The notes: generated from the letters alone by a model not told the origin. A stretch of DNA of 64,000 nucleotides from Crocodylus rhombifer (GCA_038503035.1 JAVSML010001000.1:310397-374396), one strand, 5' to 3'. Numbered from the stretch's first letter, positions 22,366-34,065 are shown. Made by a program: numbers and translations.

Positions 22366-22594
22366 AGGCTACATCTATACAAGATGCTTACTGCACAGTA
22401 GTGTTGTATGGCATGAACCATGATGTGACGCTACTGTGCAGTAGTAACGAGCTACTGCACAGTCAGTGTCACTAGGAAGCTGTGCAGAGATACTACTGTA
22501 TAGTACCCAGTCATTTAGTACTTGGGTGTGCGAGTACTAAATGATTGTATGATGATAACTATGCAGTCAGTGTCTTGTTTAAACGTGGACACAG
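22366..22594. mobile_element. Family C palindromic MITE
   Basis: The left end aggctacatctatacaagat is the inverted partner of the right end (other strand gactgtgtccacgtttaaac then aagac). The body has repeated ctactgcacagta/tactgtgcagtag pairs. It also has an inner hairpin, atttagtact - 10 nt - agtactaaat, at 22515-22544. The terminus resembles family A ('ctacac aagatgcttactgc'), so it may be a relative mobilised by the same enzyme. Confidence 0.7.
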
Positions 22595-23355
22595 TCTCCC
22601 ATATTGTGCAAGACCAGAAAGTTATGAATTGTGGTTCCAAGGGAGCCTCTGAGATGACTTGGGGAATGCTAATAAATACACCAAAAATGTTTGAGAGGGC
22701 TCTTTTTCTGTCTGGCATGGCTGAGCCTGAAGTCAGGCTGATCAAGCTGCAATTTTTTTTACACTGACATTGATGAGGAAATACAGTATCTAACTGACAT
22801 ATTAAACTGACCTTACACCTGAAGAAAAGCAATAAAGGCACTATGAATGACTTGGAGATACAAAAAAAAATGTCAGGATCAATATTACAAATAAATCAAA
22901 TTGAATGTGCTAGGTTTTTTTGGCTGGGACTAGAGACATGCTGCAGGGCATAAGAACAAAACAAAATATCAGCGTGTTATCAGTTTACAAAACAATAAAC
23001 TTAACAGTTAGTAGGTATTAGACCCATCCAATCATCTTATAGGCCATTCTGCTGAACAGTCTGGCTTCTTTAGACAGCGTATAGTGATGCCTGAAAATGG
23101 GCAAGACTTTAAAGGAAAAGAGACGCCTGTGCTGTGGAGCACTGAGTTTGTTCATTGGCATTTTCAAGCATTCTCTTTTTGCTAATAAGGATCTGTCACC
23201 ATCCAGCCTGGCAGGAGGATGAAAAATTCCTGCAGAAAATACAGTAGTGCTTTGAACAAACAAATGTAAGAACACACTGGTCCAAGGCCCAATCCTTTTA
23301 GTGTTCACTCTCTACTCCTTAGCACAGTGCCTTACCACTGGGAAATATATGGCGT
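22595..23355. other. Intronic sequence, no feature recognised
   Basis: No recognised repeat or exon. Overlapping short frames on both strands (22515-22841 and 23018-23308) show no family resemblance. Confidence 0.45.
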
Positions 23356-23830
23356 GGTTCAAACATATGGCCCATGGGCCAGACCTGGCCTGCACAGTTG
23401 GGTTGTCTGGCCCATAGGATTTTTTATGACTTCTTACAGGCCAGATCATACACCTCTGAAGAGATTCAGCCTACAGGGGTTGTTGCCATGGCTGCAAGAG
23501 CCCCTGTGGCAGCATCATTAACCCCCTGACTGCCAGAGCTGCTGTTTCAGCACGGCTCTACAACCCAGGGAGTTAATGCTGATGGTCATTCCCCCACTCC
23601 TCCACACCCCAACACTTTACCTTCCACCAAAAGCAGGGTTTTTAGTCATCCTTGCTGACTTAGATCAACCCCAGGGGGACCAGGGAATGGAATGGCAATA
23701 ATGTTAACTGCCTGGATTCTGGAGCCATGGGGGGTAATGCTACCACCAGTGCTCAAGGATCATGTGGCCTATAGGAAGCCCTGCAGGAGCTTGGCCTGTG
23801 GGGCCCGGTGCACTTGATACCTCTGTCCTA
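23356..23830. mobile_element. Family D non-autonomous DNA element (copy 1)
   Basis: The left end ggttcaaacatatggcccat, then gggccagacctggcc, is the type of terminus seen in hAT-like non-autonomous repeats ('...tggcccgtgggccagatctggcc'). The same motif appears inverted at the right end of the 52874-54214 element. The right side of this copy (ggcctgtggggcccggtgca, then acctctgtcct) is the degenerate partner. GC content is higher than in the surroundings. It is non-coding. Confidence 0.6.
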
Positions 23831-24282
23831 CTATATCAGGCAATTGTTCTATCTAATTCAATAATCAGTTTCTATACGCAGCTAGTACTATGTTCCTCAG
23901 TAAGCATAATCTTTTGTAAAAGACAATTTGTAATAATATTCCCATTGAACAAACATCTTACTGGACCTAGTTAGTTGTTCTATGTCCTGAAGCATAAGGG
24001 TTTCATAAGGGTTGTGTCATTTTTACAGACATGCAGATATCGAAGAGTGAGAACCATGAACATATACCACTTAATAAGATTCAGCCCACAGTTTCAACAG
24101 AAAAAGTAGTAATCAATGAGAGTGAAATGCATCTGTCTGCAGGGAATCTACAGAAGACCTGTGCTGATAAAAAAAAAAAAAACAGATCTGGGCATATAGA
24201 CCTTCTAGGGATTTTCTGCAGAAGAGCGAATGCTGTCTCAGATGAACTCAGAGCAAGCATCCAGAAGAGTTCAACTGTGCAG

Positions 24283-24752
24283 TATGCGGTGCCATGTGCC
24301 TCACATGCTGTACCTGCAGGCATTCCCCGTATTGCTACTTTGCAAGGTGGGGGGGGGGGGGGTTGTTTGTTTGGTTTGGTTTTTTATCCTGAGAGATCCC
24401 AGGACCGAAAAAAGACTACATCTAAAAAAAAGCAGGGTGGCATAAATGGTGGTAGTATGCACCACCCAAAACCAGAGCCTGACCCATCAGAGCCATGCTC
24501 CAACTGCTGACCATGCTCCCTGCTTCAGGAATTCCATGGCTGTAGTTCCTGGAGGCCCCAGTTAAGGCTGCTGGGGCCAGTACAATTGTTGGCCTCAGCC
24601 TCCCCTGTCCCACCTGGGGCAACAGGCTGTGCACCAGAGTGCACATGGCACAGGTGTTCACCAGGGACAAGTAGAAGCATCACAAGGTGTGCCAGTGCTA
24701 CTTGTCCCTGGGGAAATACATGTCTCTGCTCATAGGGATGTGCCCAGAGATG
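24283..24752. mobile_element. Family E non-autonomous element (copy 1)
   Basis: Shares ordered blocks with 33475-33845: agatcccagg near the left, accacccaaaaccagagcct, aaggctgctggggc, atggcacagg, and ccagggacaagta close to the right end. It ends in catagggatgtgccc, similar to the family A-type terminus. A G13 run at about 24349-24361 marks an unstable tract. The 159-codon frame at 24031-24510 runs from unique sequence through A-rich and G-rich runs and is not credible as a gene. The 450 bp to the left (23831-24282) show nothing recognisable. Confidence 0.6.
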
Positions 24753-25019
24753 CTGCAAATTTTCTCAGCATTTCTGCTGTTTGTTAGAAAATATAAGAAA
24801 AATAGAGATATTAGAGTATAATAAACCATTTCTAATGAATACCACTTCTCCTGCAGTGATGTTGAATGCTTCCAGTGTGTGTCATACTGAGCAGTATTTT
24901 CCTATGAAGGAAAATATGGGGCAGAGTCAGAGCAGTGCTAAGCCCTTGTTTTTCTCCCTTAAAATTAATGGAAGTGGCAGGTTTCTGGAGTCTCTCAGGG
25001 TCAGGGCATCCTCAAATAG

Positions 25020-25587
25020 ATAAGGTGGTACCTTCCTCAATCATCATTGTCAGAAACAGCAGTCCTTCCATATGAGGATGACAGACTTTCAGCAAATAGG
25101 GGAGAAATCAGTTAGCTTGGAGATGATTCAGGAGGCCAATCTGAGAACTGCATATTTCACTGAAGACATGGCAAATAGTTTCAGGACAAAGCTATAGCTC
25201 CTAGTGATGTCAGGTCACAGCTATTGCCCTTCGTATGTCTCATCTATCTGCCTCCATAGTGAGACAAGTTTGCTTGAACAAAAATGCCTTGTTGTGTATC
25301 ATGGAGCCACTGGGGACAATTCAATGCTTAAGTTTCCCAGGTATCAATATTAATATTGCATTTCTTCAGATTGGCCTTCAAGGTGTCCTTGAATCTTGCT
25401 TTAGAGTGGTGACCATCAGTGAGCTGGGAGGATAGGGCTTGTTTTGGGAGAGGTTTGTCAGGCATCCTTATGACATGCCCTGTCCAATGGAGTTGGTGCT
25501 GTATAAATATGGATTTGGTGATTGCTTGAGTAAGAATGTTGGCAATTGTTCTTCTGTCCTTAATACAGAGGTTAGTCCAAACGTATT
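25020..25587 (-). mobile_element. Non-LTR retrotransposon N1, C-terminal segment
   Basis: Minus-strand text includes QLHWTGHVIRMPDKPLPKQA, then ARFKDTLKANLKKCNIN and DTWET. This is the conserved region near the C-terminus of a LINE ORF often auto-annotated as 'craniofacial development protein 2-like' or RNA-directed polymerase. Downstream the frame is broken, with remnants reaching about 25020. The clade was not assigned with certainty; it is not CR1. It continues at 25715 after a CR1 tail insertion. Confidence 0.75.
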
Positions 25588-25712
25588 TCATAGATTTTCA
25601 TAGACAATAGGGCTGGAAGGGACCTTGGAAGATCATCGAGTCCAGGCCCCCGCCCAAAAGTCAGGAAGTCAGCTGGGGTCATAGGATTCCAGCAAGATAA
25701 GCAAGATAAGGT
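25588..25712 (-). mobile_element. CR1 LINE 3' tail inserted in N1
   Basis: Reverse-orientation CR1 terminus: ttcatagacaatagggctgg, gatcatcgagtccaggcccc, caggaagtcagctggggtca. It interrupts the N1 element between its LNTSI/WTGHV region and the upstream thumb region, so it is younger than N1. Confidence 0.85.
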
Positions 25713-26185
25713 AGGAATGGCAACAGCCTGGTGGATGAGAAGTTTAGTTTGGGTCCTGCTCTTATAATCACTGAAGATACGATTTTTGAGATGTTCAGAG
25801 ACAGCACTGGCAGACTTTACCCACTGCTGAATATTGTCATCTCTATTAACTTTTTTTGGAAAAGGTGGCTACCCAGGTAGGGGAAATGCTCACCATTCTC
25901 CAAAGACTACCCTTTAATTTTAATACCCTGTAATTTTAATATGAGGAGAAGCTGTTGTCTGGTTTGTGGTGGGTTGGTAAAATATTTTGATTTTTGTGAA
26001 GTTGACAGAGAGTCCAAGCATTTCATATACTTCACAGAAGTAGTCAAGAATGTTTCGGAGCTCTTCAAATGAGTGGGCACACATGACATAATCATCACTG
26101 TATTGAACATATAATGAAGATATTTGTTTTCTTGGATTTGGAATATAACCGGTTAATGTTAAAGACAATCCTGTTCATGTGTGTG
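25713..26185 (-). mobile_element. Non-LTR retrotransposon N1, RT thumb segment
   Basis: Minus-strand text FEELRNILDYFCEVYEMLGL, then FTKIKIFYQPTTNQTTASP, corresponds to the segment after the RT catalytic box in this clade. The preceding YVQYSDDYVMCA occupies the catalytic 'FADD' position as YSDD. Two overlapping frames (25907-26110 and 25920-26168) show a frameshift inside it. Confidence 0.75.
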
Positions 26186-26845
26186 AAGGAATAAGACAAA
26201 ACTCACAGCTTGGAGGGCCCAAAGAGCTGCAGCTGGAGACTGGAAGGGAAGGAAAATACCTACCACACTTCTGAAGCAGCATCTCGCTCAGGACTGGAGA
26301 AGGGTGCCCAAAGGTATTTCTGGCCCCGGAGAGGGGCAGAGAGGGGTCAGATCCCTGCAGGCCACAGGAAGAGAAGAGTGGCTGAGCAGCTCAGCAGTGA
26401 CCCCGAACAGGAGGCAGGTGGAGGCCTGCATACATGTGGCTGCTGGTAATCTCTGGAGCAAAGCTGCAGTTGAGTATCCAGAGCAAGGGAGTCCATAAAG
26501 CCTGTGGTAATCTCTGGAGTGGAGTTTTCAATACAGGATCCAGAGGAGGGCCCAAGGGAAAACTACAGTTACAGGTAGAGTCATCCTGCGCATGGGGGAG
26601 ACCCCAAGGAAACTATGAATGTTCATAGGGGTGCAGGGCAGGCCAGCCCATAACAAAGACTGGACTAAGAGATTTTCTTGATCATTGCAATTGGGATTTT
26701 GAGAACCTGATCTCCAGTAAAGGGGATGTGGACAGAGCCCGACAAGAAGGCTGAGAGCAGCTGGGGTTTTTTTGCTTTTTCTTTTGATATTTGAGCACAA
26801 GCCAAGACCAGCCCTGGAAGGGTGTACCTAATGGAGAGAGTACCT
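26186..26845. repeat. Unidentified GC-rich insertion inside N1
   Basis: RT text stops at a VKQG-like motif near 26850 and resumes, after a gap in the protein, near 26180. The intervening 660 bp has no RT similarity, is GC-rich, and has a repeated internal block (gtaatctctggagcaaagct near 26445 and gtaatctctggagtggagtt near 26507). No proven ends. An LTR or a non-autonomous element is possible. Confidence 0.4.
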
Positions 26846-27501
26846 AAAAGAGAGTTGGTTCAATCCTTGCTTTACACTACTTTTAATACTGAAGGGGTCC
26901 ATTTTTTAGCCACTACTTAGATTGGTTGCTGTCATGTCATCATGAAGAAGTCTGGTGATGGTAACAAATTTTTGTGTGTAACCAAATCTCTTCAATATCT
27001 TCCATAGGGAAACTCTGTTGATTGAATCAAAGGCCTTAGTCAGATCAATGAAGACCATGCAACAGTGAAATTTTTACTTGCAGCATTTCTTTTGCAGCTG
27101 TCTAGCAACAAAGATCGTATCTATTGTACCTTTGAGTGGACTGAAATCATCTTGGGACTTAGGTAGAATCACCTCAGCAAGGAGACTGAGTCTCTTGCGG
27201 AGCATGTGGGAAAAGATCTTTCTCGCTATGGTCAGGAGTGCAATATTACAGTAATTGCTGGAATCTGATCTATCTCTTGAATATAGTGAAGATTCTGGCA
27301 TCTCTCAAGTCACTGGGAATCTGTTCATGTTTCTAGATTTTCACAATAATGGCGTGAGTTTGGTGAGAACTTTTTTTCCCACTTTGCTTATACATTTCAA
27401 CTGGTATTCCATCAGGACCATGTACTTTCTTCTTTAATTGCTTCATGGCTTTCAAGATGGTATCATGATAAGTTGGTAGCTCTGCAAGTAGTCCTTAATG
27501 G
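26846..27501 (-). mobile_element. Non-LTR retrotransposon N1, RT finger/palm segment
   Basis: Minus-strand text in order: DSSNYCNIALLTIARKIFSH and SQDDFSPLKGTIDTIFVARQ (27090-27280), then MVFIDLTKAFDSINR (about 27005-27060), then KRFGYTQKFV and a VKQG motif near 26855. These are RT motifs 1 to 4 of a non-LTR element. A frameshift separates the first and second part. The left edge meets the unidentified insert and the right edge meets the solo LTR. Confidence 0.85.
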
Positions 27502-27506
27502 GATGT

Positions 27507-28537
27507 TGTAACATGCTGAGATCTCAGGGGTGGCCATGATGCCCTCTGGTGGTTCTGTGACCATGCCTTGCTCTGGCCATAGGGTGCCTTCCCTTCTATT
27601 TCATCCACCATGCCTTGCTATTCCTTATAGTTCTAAAAAGAGGCTGCCCCCCTGGGCCTTTGCCTGGCCCCAGTTCAATTCAACCCCCACTAGGATTCCC
27701 TGGCACCCTATTCATCCTCACTGGTCCCTTGCTGGGCCTTACTCTATAACCATGCTGCCACGGGGAACCTCAGGTCTTAAGGGTGAATTGCATGGCTCCA
27801 AACCTCCCCTACACCACACTATACCATACCACAAGCCTTGCAGGTGTTACCATAGTATTGTTCTCTGCTATAAGGGTTTGGTCTCCTTGGCCTCTGCCCC
27901 ATCACTCTGGCTAGGCCTTTTTAGCCTGGGCCCACTGTATCAGATCTAGCTTTGAGGCACTAGCTCTGGTTGCACCCCTCTTGGGTATAAGGTTCCTGGC
28001 CCCTGCGTGGCTCTGTGACCTCACTGTATGCCCACTCTGGGCGCAATAGTCAGTCTATCCTTCAGCCTGTTCCTGGCAGGACTCAAAGGCCCCTTGGGCA
28101 CTAATGGAACCTCCATATACTGCCCCTGCAGTCCCAAACCAAACTGCTGGTATAACAACATAAATCGTAAGCCTCTGGGCTATAGCATAACATAAAGGGA
28201 AAGTAGCCCTCTTCCCCTTTAAGAGGGGAAACCTTCCCTCATCTCTAGTGCTGGCATACCTTCCAGTCCTGGACTAACTTTGCGAGCTCCCTGAGCCTTA
28301 CTGAGGTTCCACAGGCAAGATAGTAGTCCATTCAAGAGCCATGCTGCCCAGAGTGTTTCACGTGTGGCTGGCAGGGAGAGACTGACTGACCGGCTCAGGA
28401 GCTGGGGTTAACTTGCTCCAGCCTGAGCCCTCTTCCAGTCAGGTGAACCTCTCATTAGCTCCAGGCACTACCTGTAAGCAGCCTTGCATGCTCCTAGTCC
28501 CCTTAAATGAGCAGGCACACCCTAGTGCTCTGCTACA
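27507..28537 (-). mobile_element. Solo LTR, family L (copy 2), 5-bp target duplication
   Basis: On the minus strand the unit begins tgtagcagagcactagggtg and ends catgttaca, giving the TG...CA ends of an LTR. The flanks are gatgt (27502-27506) and gatat (28538-28542), a 5-bp target duplication with one mismatch. The host non-LTR element reads on both sides. Internal sequence matches the truncated copy at 12797-13765 in inverted orientation. There is no gag/pol/env text, so this is a solo LTR left by recombination of an endogenous retrovirus-like element. The 139-codon frame at 27530-27949 lies in LTR antisense sequence and is not a gene. Confidence 0.8.
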
Positions 28538-29880
28538 GATATTTTAGAATGGCTTCAATGGTATTGTCTTCAACATTAGAATCTCAGTTCAGATGCTCTT
28601 GAATATGTTCCTTCTGCAGTGGATGGATGATGGAGCTGTTTTTGAAGAGTGCTGTCTCATCCTTAGATCTTGAAGGGATGGCTCCTTGGGTTCTTGGCCC
28701 ATAGATAGCTGTGGTTGCACTGAAGAAATGACACATCATGACTGTCGACAAATTTTTGAACCACTTTTGCTTTGTCGTCTCACCACTTGTTTTTTTTCAC
28801 TCTTGAATTTTCCTCTGGGTCTTGCCTGTGGTAATGACTTTGTTTTTCTTTGGGTTTAAAAACATTCTGTCAACCTTTGAGGGCTCTCTTTTTTCTGTCA
28901 ATCAGAGTGTGAATTCCCCTAACGTTCTCACTGAACCATTCCTGAAGTTTCTTTGTGGAGAAGCATAGAGATTCTTTGCACATCTCATGGATACCTTTCC
29001 TGAGATTTTTCCAGTGATCTGTGGTTTCAAGATCATTAGAGAGGTCAGAGAGTTTCCCACAAAGGCACTGCTGGACACTATTGCTTTTAGACTATCAAGC
29101 ACTTGATATTTAACCTCTTCCCTAGTTGCTGTTTTCGTGGACACTTTTGGAGGGTGATATAAATGGACATGATGGAACATATCAAATAATGATTCATCCA
29201 GGAATCATCTGCTCTGATCATAGTTCAGCTGACAGATGTCTTGAGCATGCACTATGATGTAGTCAATCACGTGCATGAATAAACAGGGGTGCATCCATGA
29301 TGACTTCTGTTTGCTTAAGAGAAGAATTCCACTTTAATTGACTTTCATGTCCATAGTTCAAAGTCCCTGCCTACTCTAGCACCAAAATCACCAAGTACAT
29401 TAATCTTACCTTCTCTGAGGACAGATGATAGGACTTGGTCAAATTTAGAATATAATTTTTCCTTTGTTTCATCAGCTGCATCAAGGGTCAAAGCATATGT
29501 GCTGATGACTAGTGCATGTTGTCTCTTGGTTAGCAGAAGACAAAGGGTCATAAGATTCACTGATGCCAACTGGATGTTATGGCATCTGAGTAATAATTTT
29601 GGTCTTGATAGAAAAATCAACTCTTGGCTGTGTTTTTTTCCAGCTTTTCTTTTCCAAAAAAAGTGTTGCCACCACCTGTGAGCTGCCCCTTTCCTGAGTG
29701 CCTGGTCTCATTAAGTGCAGCAGTTTCAATATCAAATCATGCAGCTTCTCTGGGCACAAATGCTATCCTTCATTTCTGTCAATTACTATTGGGGTTTTCC
29801 ATCAGCGTGAAGAAGTTCCAGGTAGCTTCCTCAATCTTTATTCATCAGTGTTAATAACCCTATAACAACTTTTTAGAGAC
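28538..29880 (-). mobile_element. Non-LTR retrotransposon N1, endonuclease and linker
   Basis: Minus-strand text near 29345-29560 reads KRQHALVISTYALTLDAADE and then INVLGDFGARVGRD. This is the apurinic endonuclease domain of a LINE; the GDF motif shows the catalytic aspartate region with A for N after it. Upstream remnants reach about 29880. The linker toward RT occupies 28902-29180. With the segments at 25020-27501 this forms a nearly complete but shattered element in one orientation. Confidence 0.8.
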
Positions 29881-30234
29881 TGACCAAATTTTATAAACCT
29901 ATGAAGTAATGACACACATTTAAAAAATATATAGTTTCCCTTTTAAAAAAAGGAGGCAATTGCTGCTACCTCCAGGCCTTACTCGTAGTTATGTTGCTGC
30001 TGATAGCGAAGAACAGTACCAATGCAATAACTAACATTAAGTTAGAAATAAAATGGGGTTGAAACATTGCATTTGTTCATTCATTACCAAAGTTAACTAA
30101 GAAAATATATTCTTGTCTTCCTTTGTACAGCATATTAAAATCTGCTCTAAAATGCTATCTTATTTTCTGCTTTTAGTGAGGGATATAAGATATTTTAATA
30201 ACCAATATTAGTTGCAGGAAATGTGCTTGACTTG
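29881..30234. other. Intronic sequence, no feature recognised
   Basis: AT-rich gap between element N1 and the next family A copy. Confidence 0.45.
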
Positions 30235-30701
30235 GGGCACATCTACACATGCATATTAGGGTGAAGCAAAAAGGTTCAGCGCATATTGCACCAGAGTTTA
30301 TTGCTCCTGGGCACTGTGTTTACATGTGTGCCCAGGACTTCAGCGCATTGAGCTGAGTCAAGCAACCTTGGCATATAGGGGACCTGGGGGTACTGCTCTG
30401 ATCCGGCTGAATATACTGTGAAGGAGCTGACTGGAGCATGAGGGTGCTTCAGTGTCGGACTAGATGGCAGGCAGCCCCCTCACTGAAGCACCCTTATGCC
30501 CCAGCCAGCCCTGTTAGCATCTATACGTGTGCTGCTTCAAACAAAAAAAACTCCACAGCAGGAATAGTACTTGTACATACAAGTACTAACCTGCTGCGGA
30601 GTCTATTCACTTCCTGTTGTTTAACAGGGCCACACATATGGATGCAGAGATGTTTACTACAGAGCTAATGAGGCAACTCTGCAGTAAACATCTTGTGTGA
30701 C
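30235..30701. mobile_element. Family A palindromic element (copy)
   Basis: The left end gggcacatctacacatgcat and the right-end complement tcacacaagatgtttactgc are the best-preserved family A termini in the window. Internal blocks shared with other copies include gagcatgagggtgcttcagt near 30435 and its inverted partner actgaagcacccttatgccc near 30480. Confidence 0.75.
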
Positions 30702-30737
30702 ATTCTTTTTAAAATACATTTCTTACACTCACTTCAA

Positions 30738-33237
30738 AGGGTTTCATAGTTTCTAGGCTCAGAAGGGACCTGAGCAGATCATCAAGTCTGACCCCCTGCC
30801 ACGGCAGGAAAGAGTACTGGGGTCAAACAACCCCAGCAAGGTGTACATCTAAAAAGCTGGGGGACCATGCTTTTAAAGACCCCCAGGGTCTCCTCTTAAA
30901 GACCCCCAGGGTAGGAGCCAGCACCACTTCTCTTGGAAGTTGGTTCCAGATCCTAGCCACCCTGACCGTGAAGTAGCGCCTCCTGATATCTACCCTCTGC
31001 CAGCTTGTGACAATTATTCCTGGTCACTCCTGGTAGTACACGGGGGAACAGTGACTTCCCCAGTGCCTGCTGGTCCCCCCTGACTAGTTTGTAGCAGGCC
31101 ACTAGATCCCCCCTCAGCCTTCTCTTGCGAAGGCTGAACAGGTTCAGGTCCCGTAGCCTCTCCTCGTAGGGCCTGCCCTGGTGACCCCTGATCATGTGAG
31201 TGGCCCTCCTCTGGACCCTCTCCATGTTGTCCATATCCTTCTTGAAGTGTGGCATCCAGTACTGGACGCAGTATTCCAGCTGAGGCCTGACCAGTGCCAC
31301 ATAGAGGGGGAGTATCACCTCCCTGGACCTGCTTGAGATGCATCTGTGGATGCATGACAAGGTGCGGTTGGCCTTCCCAACTGCATCCCCACACCGCCAG
31401 CCCATGTTCATTTTGGCATCAATGATGACTCCAAGATCCTTTTCTGCCTCTGTACTGACAAGAAGGGAGTTCTGCAGCTTGTAGGTATGGTGCCAGTTGT
31501 TCCTCCCCAGGTGCATCACCTTGCACTTGTCAGTGTTGAATCCCATCCTGTTCTCATCCACCCACCCCTGTAACCTGTCTAGGTCCTATTGCAGCAAATT
31601 CCTCCCTTCTAGTGTGCCCACATCCCCCCACATCTTAGTGTCATCAGCAAATTTGAACAGGGTGCTTTTTACCCCCTTGTCCAAGTCACTGATGAAGATG
31701 TTGAACAGTGTGGAACCCCACTGCCCACATCCCTCCAAGCTGAAAATGACCCATCCACCACCAATCTCTGGGTGTGGCCCTCCAGCCAGTTGGCAACCCA
31801 TTTGACTGTGTAGGTGTCGACACCACAGTCCCCCAGTTTCTTAATGAGAACGGGGTGAGAGACAGTGTCGAAGGCCTTCCGAAAGTCCAGGAACACTATG
31901 TCCACTGCTACGCCTGAAGCTAAGGATTTGGTGACCTGGTCGTAGAAAGCCACCAGATTGGTCAGACAGGACCTGCTGCTAATGAACCTGTGTTGGTTGC
32001 CCCTAAGCATAATCTCCCCTGCTGTCCTCTCGTGGATATGCGCCAGAATAATTTTCTCAAAAAGCTTGCCCAGGATTGAGATAAGAGTAACTGGCCTATA
32101 GTTTCCCGGGTCCTCCTTCTTCCCCTTTTTGAAGATGGGAATGACATTGGCCCTCTTCCAGTCCTCTGGCACCACACCAGAGCACCACGAGTGCTCATAA
32201 AGCCATGCCAGGGTCCCACAATGACCTCAGCCACTTCCCTCAGTATTCTAGGGTGGAGATCGTCGGGACCAGATGATTTCCAGTCCTTCCAGAAGTTCCC
32301 TAACTAGTTCCTCACTAACCCTTGGCTTATGTGTGCCTCCCCTGGGGTCTAAGGAGGGGTGACTGTTCCAGTCCCTGCTCAGGAAAATGGAGGCAAAGAA
32401 ATTGTTATATATGTTGGCTTTGTCATCTGGTATAACGACCAAATTTCCTATCATCTCCTGCAGGGGCCCCACATTACCTGGAAACTTCTTTTTGCCCCCT
32501 ATGTATTTAAAAAAGGACTTCTTGTTGTCCTTGATCCGGGAAGCTAGTCCCAGTTCCATCTCTGCCTTGGCCTTCCTGACTGCCCCTCTCCAACCCCGAG
32601 CAACTGCAATGTAATCTGCCCTGATGATGGCCCCTCCCTTCCATTGGGTGTGCGCCTCCCTTTTAGCTAGGAGACATTCCCAGATGCTTTTGGTGAGCCA
32701 TGGGGACTTTTGTGCCCTCCTGCCCCCTTTGATCTGTGTTGGGATTACCTCCCTTTGGGCTTGGAGGATCGTCTCCTTAAGGAGCGACCACTGTTCTCGG
32801 ACACTGGGCTCCCCTCCCCTCCAGGACCTCAGTGCTTCCCTGACTATTCTCCTTAGCTCATTGAAGTCCACCCTTCTGAAATCTAGGGCTGCTGCCTTGC
32901 TGCAGGCCTTTGCCACCTTGCGCTGGATACTGAATTCCAGCAGGTGATGATCACTGCCGCCCAGGTGGTCGAGCACCCTCAGCCCCCTCACCAGGTCATC
33001 TCCTGTGGCCAGCACCAGGTCCAACAAGATGTTTCCCCGGTGGGGCTGTGTACCTCCTGGGTTAGATGGAGGTCCTGCATTTTGGCTAGGAACCTACATG
33101 AGCGGTCAGACCTGTCTGACTGCTCTTCCCAGCAGATGTCTGGAAAGTTCAGGACACCCATTATGACCATGTCCTTTGACCTAACTACCTCTGTAAGCTG
33201 ACTTAAGAATTCCTGGTCTGACTTAAGAATTCCTGGG
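30738..33237 (-). mobile_element. CR1 LINE, endonuclease C-terminus to 3' tail
   Basis: This is the longest CR1 in the window. From 33205 downward: endonuclease end (VIMGVLNFPDICWEE, about 33125-33170), then a 259-codon frame (33027-32248) with GSDHHLLEFSIQRK and KAKAEMELGLASRIKDNKKS. RT follows in shifted frames ([45 protein letters not shown] at about 31640-31660), then the C-terminal region (RRATHMIRGHQGRPYEERLR) and the 3' tail at 30738-30900. A few frameshifts and stops make it inactive, but divergence is low compared with the 11036 copy. The 5' edge carries a 20-bp tandem duplication (33198-33217/33218-33237). Confidence 0.93.
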
Positions 33238-33474
33238 TGTTTCAGTGTTCAACTGGACACTTGCTTCTTGAGAGATTCGTTTGTGACAGGTTAAAAGATC
33301 TTCATTTTCAGGAAATGCTAATCAAACCCTTTTAAAAATCAGTACCTAAAAGAAGAATCTGAAGACAGACATCCAATGTTACTAGTCCCTTTTAGAAATC
33401 CAGAACCTTAGTTTCCAATCAATTGATTTTATCAGTTTAAAATTCATACCTTGGCTGCAGCCAGATGAGCACAG

Positions 33475-33845
33475 CTGTGTGGTATGTGGCACATTCAGGT
33501 GTTTCCTGCACTGCTAGCCTGCAGCATGGGGAGGGAGGGGGTTTTACCCCAGGAGATCCCAGGGTCCCAAAAACCCACACAGGGAAAAAAAATGAGGTAG
33601 CACGCATGCAGGCAGTGTGAGCCACCCAAAACTGAAGCCTGGCTGGAGCCATGCAGGATTGACATGGCTGCAGTTTTCCTGGGCCCCAGGACCCCAGGTA
33701 AGGCTGCTGGGGCTAGCACCATTATCCCTGGGTTACCCACCCAGGGTAACCTGCCATGTGTCAGAGTATGCATGGCACAGGCATTCCCCAGGGACAAGTA
33801 ACCTGGGGAACCAGAGGTCTGCGCTCATGTGGACATGACCCTTAG
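33475..33845. mobile_element. Family E non-autonomous element (copy 2)
   Basis: Collinear with 24283-24752: ggagatcccagggtcccaaa, gagccacccaaaactgaagc, aaggctgctggggctagcac, atggcacaggcattccccag, gggacaagtaacctgggg, and the terminal gtggacatgaccctta. The two copies share their orientation and differ mainly by small indels. Confidence 0.6.
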
Positions 33846-34065
33846 GTCCAAATTTCTCCCATGCTGAGTTCAATTGATTTCAACTGGACTTTTTGCATAA
33901 GTAAAGGTAGAGGGATCCTTCTCCCCACCCCCCCTCTCTTTTTTCTTTATAATTTGTAGGTGGAATTTAAATTGTTCTGCATCTCTTGCATAACGGTGTA
34001 ACTCATTCAACTTAACATTTAACTGCTGTTAAAATGTAAGCAGATACCAGTTCAGGCAGTTTAGC

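Noticed and set aside
24031..24510. 159-codon + strand open frame as a possible gene
   Set aside because: It starts in unique sequence, then runs through a poly-A stretch, a G13 tract and a family E repeat. It has no start context, domain or splice logic.
27530..27949. 139-codon + strand frame
   Set aside because: It is antisense to the family L LTR, matches the other LTR copy, and has no recognisable protein content.
32248..33027. 259-codon minus-strand frame as a novel host protein
   Set aside because: The sequence is the CR1 ORF2 region between endonuclease and RT, followed by CR1 RT motifs and tail in order.
33850..33910. Short interval with wording of a common reptilian interspersed repeat
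   Set aside because: Too short and diverged to set ends or family, so not listed as an element.
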